NCBI GenBank assembly: GCA_002721995.1
Contig: PBMF01000025.1
Span: 120,964-184,963, forward strand
Direction of reading: 5' to 3'
DNA from: Chloroflexota bacterium
Lineage (GTDB): Bacteria; Chloroflexota; Dehalococcoidia; Lucifugimonadales; UBA3495
DNA: 64,000 nt
The notes under the pieces are model-generated. The model had not been told where the DNA came from. It made no database searches and saw only the letters and a program-made list of their open reading frames with translations. Shown here in pieces: positions 35,848 to 45,125 of the stretch. Numbering within the stretch: the stretch's first letter is position 1; each line of letters opens with the position of its first letter. The translations under genes and the position numbers were made by a program.

Positions 35848-37137
35848 ATGGAACTCCGCAACGCAGTAATCGTCGATGGCGTCCGTTCACCCTTCGCCAG
35901 GGCCACCAGGGGCAAACTGGTGGCGACCAGGCTGGACGAGGTCGGCGCCCAGGTAATCAGAAGCCTGTTGGACCGGAACCCCAAGGTAGATGACCGCATG
36001 GTCGAGGACGTGGGTCTGGGCAACGTACTGGGCAAGGCCGAGTTCGTGGACATGGGCCGGGTGGCCCGCCTCGCCGGACTGCCGCCCGAGGTTTCCACCT
36101 TCAACTCCAACCGCCAGTGCGGCTCCAGCATGGAGACCCTGCACCGTGTGGCCCAGTCCATCATGGTGGGCGCCACCGACTGCGGCATCGCCTTGGGGGC
36201 TGAACGCATGGAGCGCACCATCCCCGGCGAAGAGGGCCCCTTCACCAGGATCACCGAGCCAACACCCCTGGAGTTCACCAAGGAACAGCGGGACATGTCT
36301 CCCGACCACTATGACAACTTCTCGGTGCCTTTCCCCGACTTCATCCTGGACTCCCCCGCCAAGGTGTCCATGCTGCAGACGGCCCAGAACGTGGCTGAGG
36401 TCTATGGCCTGACCCGCGCTGACCTGGACGAGTACGCCGTGCCCAGCCATCGCAAGGCCGCCGAGGCCTATGAAGTGGGCCGGTTCAAGGACGAGATCGT
36501 TCCCCTGGAAGTGGAACAGCCGGTCTTCGACGATGAGGGAAAGTGGCTGCCCCACGAGCGGGGCGAGATGATCGCCTTCGACCAGGACGAGTGTATCCGG
36601 CCCGGAACCAACTTTGAAGCCCTGATGAACCTGAACCCCATCCCCGGCGTGGTGAGCTACGGCGGCAATGAGATAATCATCACCCCCGGCAACTCTTCGC
36701 CCACCAACGACGGCGTCAGCGCCATCCTGGTGATGAGCGAAGAGAAGGCCCTGGCGTTGGGCCTGGAGCCCCTGGCCCGTATCGTGGGCTTTGGCGTCGC
36801 CGGAGTGAAACCCCAGCTCATGGGACTGGGTCCGGTGCCATCCACCAACAAGGCCCTGAAATACGCCGGTCTGACCATGGACCAGATAGACCGGGTGGAG
36901 TTCAACGAGGCCTTCGCCGCCCAGATCATACCCAGCGCCCGGGAGCTGGGCATCCCCATGGAGAAGCTGAACGTGAATGGCGGCGCCTTGGCCATCGGAC
37001 ATCCCCTGGGAGCCACCGGTGGACGCTTGGTGCTGTCCCTGGCCCACGAGCTGCGCCGCTCCAATTCCAACTACGGTCTGGCCACCCAGTGCATCGGCGC
37101 CGGCATGGGTATCACCACCGTGCTGGAGCGCCTCTAA
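35848..37137 (+). CDS. Thiolase (acetyl-CoA C-acyltransferase)
   Basis: Full-length thiolase of 429 aa. Nucleophile Cys91 in NRQCGSSMET, His in NGGALAIGHPLGATGG, second Cys in QCIGAGMG. It condenses or cleaves 3-oxoacyl-CoA in the cytoplasm (beta-oxidation or beta-ketoadipyl-CoA thiolysis). GAGGTAAGG lies before the ATG. Length slightly above the FadA/PcaF average because of a mid-protein extension (HERGEMIAFDQDECIRPGTN). Followed by a strong terminator; CoA-transferase and MaoC genes elsewhere in the window could supply its substrates. Confidence 0.93.
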   Translation: MELRNAVIVDGVRSPFARATRGKLVATRLDEVGAQVIRSLLDRNPKVDDRMVEDVGLGNVLGKAEFVDMGRVARLAGLPPEVSTFNSNRQCGSSMETLHRVAQSIMVGATDCGIALGAERMERTIPGEEGPFTRITEPTPLEFTKEQRDMSPDHYDNFSVPFPDFILDSPAKVSMLQTAQNVAEVYGLTRADLDEYAVPSHRKAAEAYEVGRFKDEIVPLEVEQPVFDDEGKWLPHERGEMIAFDQDECIRPGTNFEALMNLNPIPGVVSYGGNEIIITPGNSSPTNDGVSAILVMSEEKALALGLEPLARIVGFGVAGVKPQLMGLGPVPSTNKALKYAGLTMDQIDRVEFNEAFAAQIIPSARELGIPMEKLNVNGGALAIGHPLGATGGRLVLSLAHELRRSNSNYGLATQCIGAGMGITTVLERL

Positions 37138-37173
37138 GCGCCGCCGAAGCCCAGACGGACCAGCCGAATATTC

Positions 37174-37206
37174 AAGGCCCCGGGTCAAATCCCCGGGGCC
37201 TTGTTT
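37174..37206 (+). terminator. Thiolase terminator
   Basis: Stem AAGGCCCCGGG/CCCGGGGCCTT (11 bp), 7-nt loop, then GTTT, 37 bp after the thiolase stop. Confidence 0.88.
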
Positions 37207-37821
37207 CGTTAGGGCCAGCGAGAAAAAGTGTGCAAAAGGTGTGCGTTTCGGCCCAATCTCCAGGCGTGAAGGGAATTGTTCCAGGCGTGGACCGAAAACC
37301 GTGTGTATTTCATACGAGTTGCGGATAGTGTGCACCTTGGTATATTTCCCAATAACCCAGCGTTATGTCGTGGGGGGCGAAGCAGCAAGGATTCGACAGC
37401 AGTTGATGCCAATCAGGACAAACAACCGGCGGGACACAGGGTTCTTTGAACCGAACACCAGGTCCGTCACATCCTCGACCTACCTGGTTTCCGCCAGCGT
37501 TCCGGTGGTCCACTCCTCGGTTGCAATGGTTGATCTTGCTGCTTGCGCGGATATGCCTGCCCGATGTTCGGGTCAGACCGGATATGTTCGGAACAGTGAA
37601 AACTCCGACTATACGGTGGGTGGGGCCGATAATTGCTGGAGTCTGGCCGTTGGTCCCGGCCTTAAGGATTCCAGGGGTTGGTCTCATCCTACGTGGGCTT
37701 TCTGCCCTTTGCCGCCGGGATACAGGAGTCTGAATGCGGTTTCGCGGCGCCTCCTTCTCCTGTCCCGGCTCCCCCATCAACCGGTATAGGGGCCGTGCCC
37801 ATGACGTTGTGGGCGGCCATC
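37207..37821. other. Orphan 0.6-kb region without a credible gene
   Basis: No frame on either strand has protein-like composition: the longest frames are Arg/Pro/Ser-rich shadows. The stretch lies between the thiolase terminator and a second good plus-strand terminator (37822-37852), so something on the plus strand is probably transcribed here, either a small RNA or a gene decayed past recognition. Confidence 0.5.
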
Positions 37822-37852
37822 CACACCGGGAGCGCCCGGTGTGTCGATTTTT
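37822..37852 (+). terminator. Strong terminator with no upstream gene
   Basis: Perfect 9-bp stem CACACCGGG/CCCGGTGTG, loop AGCG, then TCGATTTTT. It is 685 bp downstream of the thiolase stop and after that gene's own terminator. Confidence 0.82.
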
Positions 37853-37962
37853 CCGGTATTGGCAGTGGTGGAGACGTTTTTTCTACCGCCTCACACCACC
37901 AACACGAGATAGCCTAAATACCGGGTTTAGTTACCTCTTCACCTTACCAGAGGGAACGAACA

Positions 37963-38003
37963 GAGGCCCTGGGTCCTGCAGACCGGGGCCTTTGTTTTAT
38001 TTT
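37963..38003 (+). terminator. Third hairpin before CoA-transferase
   Basis: AGGCCCTGGGTC pairs with GACCGGGGCCT (one mismatch), followed by TTGTTTTATTTT. Lies 79 bp ahead of the CaiB-type ATG. It could be an attenuator for that gene or the end of a small transcript. Confidence 0.75.
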
Positions 38004-38081
38004 GGGGACAGCGATTTCCAGGTGGAAATCGGGTTATACTCTGACCGTCTTCCCAGAACCAGACCAGACAGGAGTTGACCC

Positions 38082-39284
38082 ATGGCCTCCACCCAACCCC
38101 AGACCCAATCCCCCGCCCAACCAATGGGCGTGCTGGACGGTGTGCGCGTCCTGGAACTGGCCCGATGGCAGGCGGCGCCCAGGGGTGGCATGATCCTGCG
38201 CGACATGGGCGCCGAGGTGATCAAACTTGAATGGAGCAAGTCCAGCGACCTGCGCAATTCCGGCCCATTCGTCGGGGATATGAGCGTCCAGTTCGCCGCC
38301 TACAACAGGGGCAAGAAGAGCGTCACCTTGAACGCCCGCCACCCCGAGGGCAAAGAACTGTTCTACAAACTGCTGGAGCACTCGGACGTGGTGCTGGAGA
38401 ACTTCCGCCCCGGGACAGTCGACCGGATGGGTTTCAGCTACGAGAAGATGTGCGAGATCAAACCGGACATAATCCTGGCCTCGGTCTCGGGCTTCGGCCA
38501 GTTTGGCCCCTACCGGGACCGCCAGTGCTTTGACCCCATCATCCAGGCCATGAGCGGCATCGGACACCAAACGGGGCGGGGCTTCGACCAGCCGGTGATG
38601 GCTGAGGGGCCCATCATGGACCGCACGGCCGCCCTGCACGCCACCATCGGCATCCTGGGCGCTCTCCGGCACCGCGACCGCACCGGTGAGGGCCAATGGC
38701 TGGAGGTCTCCATGCTGGACGGCGGCATCACCCTGGAGGAAGTGGCCCTGGCCATGTGCCACGAAACGGGGACCAACGACTTCACCCGCGCCGGTTCGTT
38801 CATCAAGTGCAAGGACGGCTACGTGTCCACCGGTGCGGCCCGCGCCGGAATGTGGGAACGCATGCTGAAGGTGATGGGCTACGACGACCTGTCCGACGAG
38901 CCAGAGTTTGCCGCGCCCATGTTCGCCACGGACAAGGCGGAGATACGCATGGAACTGCTCCACCTCTGGTGCGAGGAACGGACCGCCGATGAAGTGGTGG
39001 ACGCCCTGGTTGAAGCGGATATACCAGTGGGCAAGGCAATGAGCATTCCCGAGGTACTGGCCGACAAACACCTGTGGGAACGGGAGGTGATGATGGAGGA
39101 GACCATGCCCGGCGGCAAGAATATCCTGGTGCCCGGCCCGACCATCATCAAGTATTCAAAAACGCCCACCACCGCCGGCCCCATTCCCCAGTACGGTGAA
39201 CATAATAAAGAGGTCTACGGCGGCCTCCTGGGCCTGGACGACCAGGAACTGGCCCGGCTGGCGGCAGAAAGCGTGATCACCTAG
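38082..39284 (+). CDS. CaiB/BaiF family III CoA-transferase
   Basis: Family III CoA-transferase of 400 aa. VLDGVRVLELARWQAAPRGG and DMGAEVIKLEW open the CoA-binding fold; NRGKKSVTLNARHPEG and ENFRPGTVDRMGF are signature stretches; the catalytic Asp is expected in GPIMDRTAALHA. It moves CoA between carboxylates (formyl-, succinyl- or carnitine-type), activating an acid for later beta-oxidation. AGGAG precedes the ATG. The terminator-like hairpin at 37963-38003 lies in its leader. The stop is 28 bp from the convergent stress-protein gene. Confidence 0.92.
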   Translation: MASTQPQTQSPAQPMGVLDGVRVLELARWQAAPRGGMILRDMGAEVIKLEWSKSSDLRNSGPFVGDMSVQFAAYNRGKKSVTLNARHPEGKELFYKLLEHSDVVLENFRPGTVDRMGFSYEKMCEIKPDIILASVSGFGQFGPYRDRQCFDPIIQAMSGIGHQTGRGFDQPVMAEGPIMDRTAALHATIGILGALRHRDRTGEGQWLEVSMLDGGITLEEVALAMCHETGTNDFTRAGSFIKCKDGYVSTGAARAGMWERMLKVMGYDDLSDEPEFAAPMFATDKAEIRMELLHLWCEERTADEVVDALVEADIPVGKAMSIPEVLADKHLWEREVMMEETMPGGKNILVPGPTIIKYSKTPTTAGPIPQYGEHNKEVYGGLLGLDDQELARLAAESVIT

Positions 39285-39311
39285 GGACCCAACGGGCGCC
39301 GGCCAGTTCTT

Positions 39312-40244
39312 CTAGCCCACCCGGACCACCAGCACCGGGTCTCCAGAGTGGGAGACCACTCGGCCGGTGACGCTGCCCTGGGTCCAGCGTGCCGGCCCCG
39401 AACGCCCGTGGGTGGTCATGGCCACCAGGTTGTCGGGTGTCTCGTGGGCCACATCCACTATCACATCGGCGGCTGGGCCCTTCTCTATCCGGTGCTCAAC
39501 AGACGCCACGCCGTGCTTGCGCAGCGAACCTTCCAGCCCCACCAGATAGTCCAGCGCCCGGTTCCCCGCCTCTTTGGCCATCTCCTCGAAGTGTTGGAAC
39601 TTCATTCCCGGCGGACCGTCGGCGTGCTGGTAGCCGGCGATGTCCTGTAGTTCATTCTCGGAAGCTCCGGCCCGCAACAGGGTCACCTTTAATTCCATGG
39701 CGTTGGCCAGAGCCGTCACGTGGGGGATCACCTGCTCGGCCAGGGAAGAACCGTCCACCGAGACGATGATGGTCTCCAGTTTGGTGTCGGGTTCGGGGTC
39801 TCCCTCACTTCGGCCGCGCACGATCAGCATGGGGTTCTTGGTGGCGTGCAGCACGCGGTCGGTGACGCTGCCCATCAGCCACCGGGTCACTCCGGAACGT
39901 CCGTGGGTGGACATGGACACCAGAGATTTGGGCGTCTTCTCCGCCTCTTCGATGATATGGGGAGCGGCTTCGCCCTCGAACGCCTCGCAGGTGATTTCCA
40001 GCCCAGGCGGCTCCATCTTCAATCGGACTCCGTTCAGGTAGTCCATGACCTCGTCGTGGACGCCGGCCATGATGTCGCTGCGGTAGAGGCCGTGCACGGG
40101 GTCGGTGAGTTCTTCGGAAACCGTGGCGAACACCCGCATCAGATGGATGGGCACGCCCATTCCGTGGCTGATCCGAGTGACGAAGGGTAGGACCTGTTCT
40201 GCCAGGGGTGACCCGTCTAACGGTACAAGAATGCGGTCGTACAT
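39312..40244 (-). CDS. Tandem universal stress protein (two UspA domains)
   Basis: 310-aa protein with two Usp domains. Domain 1 begins ILVPLDGSPLAEQVLPF and ends STHGRSGVTRWLMGSVTDRV; domain 2 begins IIVSVDGSSLAEQVIPH and ends TTHGRSGPARWTQGSVTGRV. Both keep the ATP-binding pattern G-x2-G-x9-G-S/T, partially changed as GRSG...GSVT. Soluble stress-responsive ATP-binding protein of unknown partner. AGAGGAG precedes the ATG. Stand-alone, with its promoter probably in the 269-bp divergent gap before 40514. Confidence 0.9.
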   Translation of the reverse strand: MYDRILVPLDGSPLAEQVLPFVTRISHGMGVPIHLMRVFATVSEELTDPVHGLYRSDIMAGVHDEVMDYLNGVRLKMEPPGLEITCEAFEGEAAPHIIEEAEKTPKSLVSMSTHGRSGVTRWLMGSVTDRVLHATKNPMLIVRGRSEGDPEPDTKLETIIVSVDGSSLAEQVIPHVTALANAMELKVTLLRAGASENELQDIAGYQHADGPPGMKFQHFEEMAKEAGNRALDYLVGLEGSLRKHGVASVEHRIEKGPAADVIVDVAHETPDNLVAMTTHGRSGPARWTQGSVTGRVVSHSGDPVLVVRVG

Positions 40245-40513
40245 GACCTTGTCTCCTCTTACATCTGCAGCGGCGTCCGTTCAGGCGAAAAAATGCGTCC
40301 TGCGGACCGCCCTGCGGCGAAACCGAGTCCGGGATTGGGGAGTCCCAGACCCCGCGTATAAGAGTTTGCCGTACCGGGGGTAGCTTCTACTATAGCGCGT
40401 TTGTGAAAAACGTGGGGAGTGCCCACCGGACGGGTTACGGGGTTCTGACCGGTCCAAAGTAGTGGTAGACTCTCGGCCAGACGGCCCAACCTAGATACCG
40501 ATACGGAGGAGAT

Positions 40514-41071
40514 ATGGCGCGTTTACCCGTAGTTACCAGTGACATGGTTCCTGAGGAATTCCGTGAGGCCTTTGCCGAGGTTACCGCCCCAGCCGGCGGG
40601 GCCATCACCGGAGGGCCCGGTTCTTTCACCATCAACAGCCCGGAGATGGCCAAGCGGCGCAACCACCTGACCAGCTATCTCCGCTACGAGACAACCTTCC
40701 CCAAGCGGATACTGGAACTGGCTATCATCAACACCGCCCGGGCCATGGACTGCCAGTACGTCTGGAATGCCCATGCCCCCGCGGCGCGCCGTGAGGGTGT
40801 GGCCGACGCCCTGGTGGACGCCATCCGGGACCGCAAGCCCCTGCCGCCCATGGCCGCCGACGAAGAGGCCATCATCAACTACGGCAACGAGTTCTTCAAG
40901 GACCACAAGGTGAGCCAGGCCACCTTCGACAAAGCGCTGGAACAGTTCGGCGCCCAGTACCTGGTGGAACTGACTACCCTCATGGGCCACTACGCCCAGA
41001 CGTCCTTCTATCTAAACGCCTTTGAGGCAGAACTGCCCGACAACGTCACGGAGCCCCTGCTGCCCGTTTAA
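40514..41071 (+). CDS. Carboxymuconolactone decarboxylase-like (AhpD fold) protein
   Basis: 185-aa single CMD/AhpD-fold protein. The core helix reads ILELAIINTARAMDCQYVWNAHAPAARREG. AhpD enzymes have CxxC followed by His; here only the first Cys and the His remain (C-Q-Y-V-W-N-A-H), so a thioredoxin-like redox role is unlikely. GGAGGAGAT precedes the ATG. The next gene on the minus strand starts at the very next base (convergent stops at 41071/41072). Function likely CMD-type decarboxylation or an unknown one. Confidence 0.83.
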   Translation: MARLPVVTSDMVPEEFREAFAEVTAPAGGAITGGPGSFTINSPEMAKRRNHLTSYLRYETTFPKRILELAIINTARAMDCQYVWNAHAPAARREGVADALVDAIRDRKPLPPMAADEEAIINYGNEFFKDHKVSQATFDKALEQFGAQYLVELTTLMGHYAQTSFYLNAFEAELPDNVTEPLLPV

Positions 41072-42166
41072 TTATCCGGTGGCCACCGCTTGGCCCTTGT
41101 CCGAGGCCAGGCGGATGTTGTCGATGAGCCGGTGCAGGTCCACAGCGGTATCGAAGGTGGGGTAGTCGGCTGCGTTGCCGCGGATGGACTCGCCGAACTG
41201 AAAGTACAGTTGGCCCACGTTTCGTGGAGCGCCTGCCGGCATGCCCTCCAGCACGTTCACGTGCTTGTCGGGGACGGCGATGTCCTTGAGTTCGTCGTCG
41301 CCCTGGGCGCCCTGCAGGTAGACCTCACCCAGTTGGGGCGAGTCCTCGGACGTGGCCACCAGGGTGCCCTTCCGGCCGTATATCTCCATGCGGTAGCCGC
41401 TGCCGGCAAAGGGATTGCTGGCCACGTGGACCGAGACAACCGCGCCGTTGGCCAGCCGGCCGCTGACTATGATGTTGTCGGGTGCCGTCACGTCCAGCAT
41501 CTTCTGGGTGTCGGTCTCGTACCACTGGTCAACCTGGGTGGATACCACCGACGACACCTGGCTGAATTCGCCGGCGACGAACCGCAGGGCGTCTATGGAG
41601 TGCCCGGCGGCGATGGTCAGAGTGGTGGCTCCCAGCTCGTCGTCCCGCTGCCAGGTGCGGCCGGAGACCCGTTCCAGCACCCCGCCCCGGATGAGCCTCA
41701 TGGAGCATGACGTGACTGCGCCCACGTAACCGTCCTCCACCAACTCTTTCATGTGCAGGATGGCCGGAGCGGCCCGGGCCTGGAGGCCCACCACCACTTT
41801 GACTCCCTTGGTCTTGGCCAGTTCGGCCAGTTCAGTGGCCTCCTCGATGGTTTTGCCCAGAGGCCACTCGGTGAACACGTGCTTCCCGGCGTTCAGCGCG
41901 TCCTTGGTGATCTGGTAATGGGCGGGCACCCGCAGCACCACCGCCACGGCATCTATCTCCGGATGCTCCAGCATCCTCTTGTAGTCGTCGAAGGCCAGCC
42001 GGGCACCGTACTGCTTCTTGGCCTCCTCGGCAGTCTCCATGCGGGTGGTGCAGACCCCGGTGAGTTCAAACTCCGGACTGGCCGTTATGGCCGGTAGGTG
42101 TGAGCGGTGGGCCCAACCCACGGTGGGGCTGGCGCCGATTATTCCCAGACGTATCTGATCAGCCAT
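41072..42166 (-). CDS. Gfo/Idh/MocA family oxidoreductase
   Basis: NAD(P)-dependent dehydrogenase of 364 aa: N-terminal Rossmann fold (LGIIGASPTVGWAHRSHLPA), the EKP-motif region as FTEWPLGKTIEEA (Trp in place of Lys), and a beta-sheet C-terminal domain with HSIDALRF. Family oxidises sugars, inositols or trans-dihydrodiols. The Lys-to-Trp change at the EKP position may alter catalysis. Third gene of a minus-strand operon (racemase-fold, PNPOx-fold, this), with gaps of 30 and 28 bp. TTAGGAG precedes its ATG. Confidence 0.87.
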   Translation of the reverse strand: MADQIRLGIIGASPTVGWAHRSHLPAITASPEFELTGVCTTRMETAEEAKKQYGARLAFDDYKRMLEHPEIDAVAVVLRVPAHYQITKDALNAGKHVFTEWPLGKTIEEATELAELAKTKGVKVVVGLQARAAPAILHMKELVEDGYVGAVTSCSMRLIRGGVLERVSGRTWQRDDELGATTLTIAAGHSIDALRFVAGEFSQVSSVVSTQVDQWYETDTQKMLDVTAPDNIIVSGRLANGAVVSVHVASNPFAGSGYRMEIYGRKGTLVATSEDSPQLGEVYLQGAQGDDELKDIAVPDKHVNVLEGMPAGAPRNVGQLYFQFGESIRGNAADYPTFDTAVDLHRLIDNIRLASDKGQAVATG

Positions 42167-42194
42167 CTTTCTGCTCCTAACTTTTCACTATTCT

Positions 42195-42857
42195 TTAATC
42201 GTGCTTACCCAGCTCGAAGTTGCGGACGTGCTCCGGCACCTCAAGTCCCGCCAGGTTCTTGGGGTCCGGTTCCGGGGCTTCCAGCACCTGCTTCATGGGC
42301 AGCACGCCGGCCCAGATGGGCAGCTCGTAGTCTTCATCGTCGTCCACCGGCGGGCCCGTCCGGATCTTGGCCGAACCCTCGTCGATGGGCATGGAGAACA
42401 CGGTGGTCGCCTTCACCTCCTTGTCGGTCATGGGCCGCAGCGTCTCCCAGCGTCCGGGAATCAGGTTGTCCACGAACTTTTTCAGGTGCTCGTCCTTGTC
42501 TTCGTCGCTGATCTGGGTCGCCTCCCCAAAGAGCATCACCGACCGGTAATTGGCCGAATGGTGGAAGGCCGAGCGGGCCAGTACCAAGCCATCAAAGAGG
42601 GTAACAACCATACAAACTTCTTTGCCCACGATCTGACGCAGGAACCGGCTGGCCGAGGACCCGTGCCAGTAGATGGTGTCCCCGTCCCGCCACTGGAATG
42701 TGGGGGTCAGATAGGGACGGCCGTCGATGATGTAGGACATGTAGCACATGGGAGTGGCGTCGATGATGTCGTTGACCACCTCCCGGTCGTATTCCGCCCG
42801 GCGGTGGTTGCGCACGAGCTTGGTCCGGGGCGTCTGTCTCAGTTCCTCTTTGGGCAT
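42195..42857 (-). CDS. PNPOx-fold FMN/F420-binding protein
   Basis: 220-aa protein of the split-barrel pyridoxamine-phosphate-oxidase superfamily. MCYMSYIIDGRPYLTPTFQWRDGDTIYWHGS is the flavin-binding core, followed by VCMVVTLFDGLVLARSAFHHSANYRSV and the FG-loop. Resembles the FMN-binding negative-regulator/nitroimidazole-resistance-type members rather than true PdxH. May bind FMN or F420 and act as a reductase. AGGAG precedes the ATG at 42857. Middle gene of the three-gene operon. Confidence 0.85.
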   Translation of the reverse strand: MPKEELRQTPRTKLVRNHRRAEYDREVVNDIIDATPMCYMSYIIDGRPYLTPTFQWRDGDTIYWHGSSASRFLRQIVGKEVCMVVTLFDGLVLARSAFHHSANYRSVMLFGEATQISDEDKDEHLKKFVDNLIPGRWETLRPMTDKEVKATTVFSMPIDEGSAKIRTGPPVDDDEDYELPIWAGVLPMKQVLEAPEPDPKNLAGLEVPEHVRNFELGKHD

Positions 42858-42887
42858 TCCTGACTCCTTTCCATGGCCGAATGGCCT

Positions 42888-43688
42888 TTAGGCGCTCTCG
42901 GCCTGTTCCTTCAGCTTGTCGAAATACAATTGGGGCAGCTCCCGGTAATCGGTCATCAACGAGCCGAACCCCTCAATGATGTCGTCCATCTGGTTGTCCC
43001 GCATGGCGTACCAGTAGGTGGCGGTGTTGATGGCGATGACCGGTTTGTTCAGCCATTTCTCGGCCTCGGCGGCCATGCGGGCCATGCCCAGGTTGGTGCC
43101 AACCTGCACCAGCACCTCGGCGTCGGACTTGTTCAGTTCGATAAGCCCGTCCATCATCTCCCGCTCGGTGGTCTGGGCGATGGCGGCGGGGCCGGGGCAG
43201 CAGAGTCCCTTCAGTACCACCACGTCGAACCCGCAGTCGTTGAAGAACATGGTCACGTTCTCGTCGGCCACCGGCCAGTATGGGGTAAGCACGCCAATCT
43301 TCTTGATGTCGCCATAGCAACGGATGGCGGCCTGGCAGGCGTCGGAGCCCATCGCCACCCTCCGGTTGGTCAGTTCCATCATGTGGGCCTTGAGCTCGTT
43401 GGACTGGCTCAGTCCGCCCCAGAAGGTCTCCGAGGACATGCCCATAACCAGGTAGTCGGGGTTGCAGGTCATGACCCGCAGCAGGGCGTTGTCCCATTCC
43501 AGACGGATGGCGTCCATCAGCTTTTCAAAGTCCTCGTTGCTGGCCAGGGGCTCATCGGGCACCCAGATGCGGGACATGTGGTTGGTCACGCCCCTGGGGC
43601 GCATCTCGTCGAACTCGGGCTGAACGGAGGTGTTGGTCGAGGGCGCGATCACGCCCCAATTCGCCCTCCATCCCAGTTTATCTGGCAT
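42888..43688 (-). CDS. Asp/Glu racemase-fold, maleate isomerase/AMDase-like protein
   Basis: 266-aa member of the maleate cis-trans isomerase/arylmalonate decarboxylase group: ANWGVIAPSTNTSVQPEFDEM opens the fold and IKKIGVLTPYWPVADENV starts the second lobe. In the family two cysteines act as catalytic bases. By eye the first position is in VMGMSSETFWGG and the second in VLVQVGTNLG; neither has Cys. So chemistry differs from the classical enzymes, or my alignment is off by a few residues. AGGAG precedes the ATG. First gene of the operon with PNPOx and Gfo/Idh genes. Confidence 0.82.
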   Translation of the reverse strand: MPDKLGWRANWGVIAPSTNTSVQPEFDEMRPRGVTNHMSRIWVPDEPLASNEDFEKLMDAIRLEWDNALLRVMTCNPDYLVMGMSSETFWGGLSQSNELKAHMMELTNRRVAMGSDACQAAIRCYGDIKKIGVLTPYWPVADENVTMFFNDCGFDVVVLKGLCCPGPAAIAQTTEREMMDGLIELNKSDAEVLVQVGTNLGMARMAAEAEKWLNKPVIAINTATYWYAMRDNQMDDIIEGFGSLMTDYRELPQLYFDKLKEQAESA

Positions 43689-43842
43689 CTGGAAACTCCT
43701 ATGGGCCGGCTGCCAAGGTTAGTAGATTCTAGCAATAATCAGCGCCCGTCGTTTTCTCTGAGGTGCGCCCGATGAGAAAATGGCGTAAAGTCTTGGCAAT
43801 CTCTGCCCGTATTCGGCAGTTATAAGCTCCATAGAGGACGCC

Positions 43843-45081
43843 ATGACCAACAGCAACGCCCCGGCCAAGGACACCCTTTCCCAAGCCTCCTCCCTGGCCA
43901 TCGAGGGGGCCCGCTCCGAGCTCGTGGACCTGGCCCTGGACATCCACGCCCACCCCGAGCTGAACTACCAGGAGAAGCACGCCGCCCAGGTGCTGTCCGG
44001 CACTCTTGAGAAACACGGGTTCCAGGTGGAGCGGGGAGTAGGAGGCGTGAAGACCGCCTTCACTGCGTCACTCCCCGGCCAGACCGGCGACGGCCCCACC
44101 GTGGCGGTGCTGGCCGAGTACGACGCCCTGCCCGAGATTGGCCACGGATGTGGACATAACCTCATCGCCATGGCCGCCATCGGAGCCGGACTGGGACTGA
44201 AAGCCAACTTGGGCAGCCTGCCCGGCAGGGTGATGGTCATCGGCACCCCCGCTGAAGAGGGCGGCGGCGGGAAGATCCGGATGTTGGATGCCGGGGTCTT
44301 CCAGGGAGTGGACGCCACACTCTCGTCCCACCCGTCCTCCAACCGCACGGTCATCCCCACCGACATACCCATGGACGAAAGTTGGAGCCTGGCCATGGTG
44401 GGCTATCGGTACATCTTCCACGGCAAGGCCGCCCACGCCGCAGCCGTGCCCCACGAGGGCATAAATGCTCTGAACGGGGTCATCCACCTGTTCACGGGCA
44501 TCGACGCCCTGCGCCAGCATCTGCGGGAGGACACCCGAATCCACGGCGTGATAACAGATGGAGGCCGGGCACCCAATGTTGTCCCGGAGTACGCCGCCGC
44601 CAACTTCATGCTCCGTTGCCGTGACCGCGACTATCTCAGCGACGTCATCGTTGGCAGGGTGCGCCAGGCCGCCGAGGGCGCCGCGGCGATGACCGGCTGC
44701 CGTCTCGAAGTGGAAGAGTTCTATCCCTTTTACGAGAACGTGCGGCCCAACGCCGTCATCGCCGAGCTGCTCCAGAACAATGCCGGATTTGCCGGTCTCA
44801 AGTTGGATGAGCCATTACCCGGACGCCAGGGCAGCGCGGCGTCCACCGACTTTGGCAACGTTAGCCAGGCCATGCCGGCCTACGAACTGCGGTACGCTGT
44901 AAGCGAGCAGCCGGTGCCGTCACACTCCAGGGAGATGGCTGAAACAGCCACTACCCAGCACGCATTGGACGCGGCGCTGACAGTGGCCAAGACCATGACC
45001 CTCACCGCCTGCGACCTGCTGCTGGACCCGGCCCTGCTCCCGGCGGCGCGGAAGGAATTTGAGGAACGGGGCCGGGCCTAG
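43843..45081 (+). CDS. M20-family amidohydrolase / peptidase (AbgB/HipO-like)
   Basis: 412-aa M20 metallohydrolase. LAEYDALPEIGHGCGHNLIA holds metal ligands (Asp, His); GTPAEEGGGGK has the catalytic Glu pair; a lid domain HGKAAHAAAVPHEGINAL follows. The pattern fits aminobenzoyl-glutamate or hippurate hydrolase-like amidohydrolases that cleave N-acyl amino acids in the cytoplasm. GAGG precedes the ATG. Followed by an aldo/keto reductase 44 bp on. Confidence 0.91.
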   Translation: MTNSNAPAKDTLSQASSLAIEGARSELVDLALDIHAHPELNYQEKHAAQVLSGTLEKHGFQVERGVGGVKTAFTASLPGQTGDGPTVAVLAEYDALPEIGHGCGHNLIAMAAIGAGLGLKANLGSLPGRVMVIGTPAEEGGGGKIRMLDAGVFQGVDATLSSHPSSNRTVIPTDIPMDESWSLAMVGYRYIFHGKAAHAAAVPHEGINALNGVIHLFTGIDALRQHLREDTRIHGVITDGGRAPNVVPEYAAANFMLRCRDRDYLSDVIVGRVRQAAEGAAAMTGCRLEVEEFYPFYENVRPNAVIAELLQNNAGFAGLKLDEPLPGRQGSAASTDFGNVSQAMPAYELRYAVSEQPVPSHSREMAETATTQHALDAALTVAKTMTLTACDLLLDPALLPAARKEFEERGRA

Positions 45082-45125
45082 CCTGCGCCAGCATGGGACC
45101 CAATCCCAATAAAAGGTGAAATAAT

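Noticed and set aside
35887-37335. 482-codon minus-strand frame opposite the thiolase
   Set aside because: Antisense shadow with no domain pattern; the thiolase on the plus strand has all catalytic residues.
36977-37789. 270-codon plus-strand frame running out of the thiolase into the orphan region
   Set aside because: It starts out of frame inside the thiolase and crosses the terminator; the composition is not protein-like.
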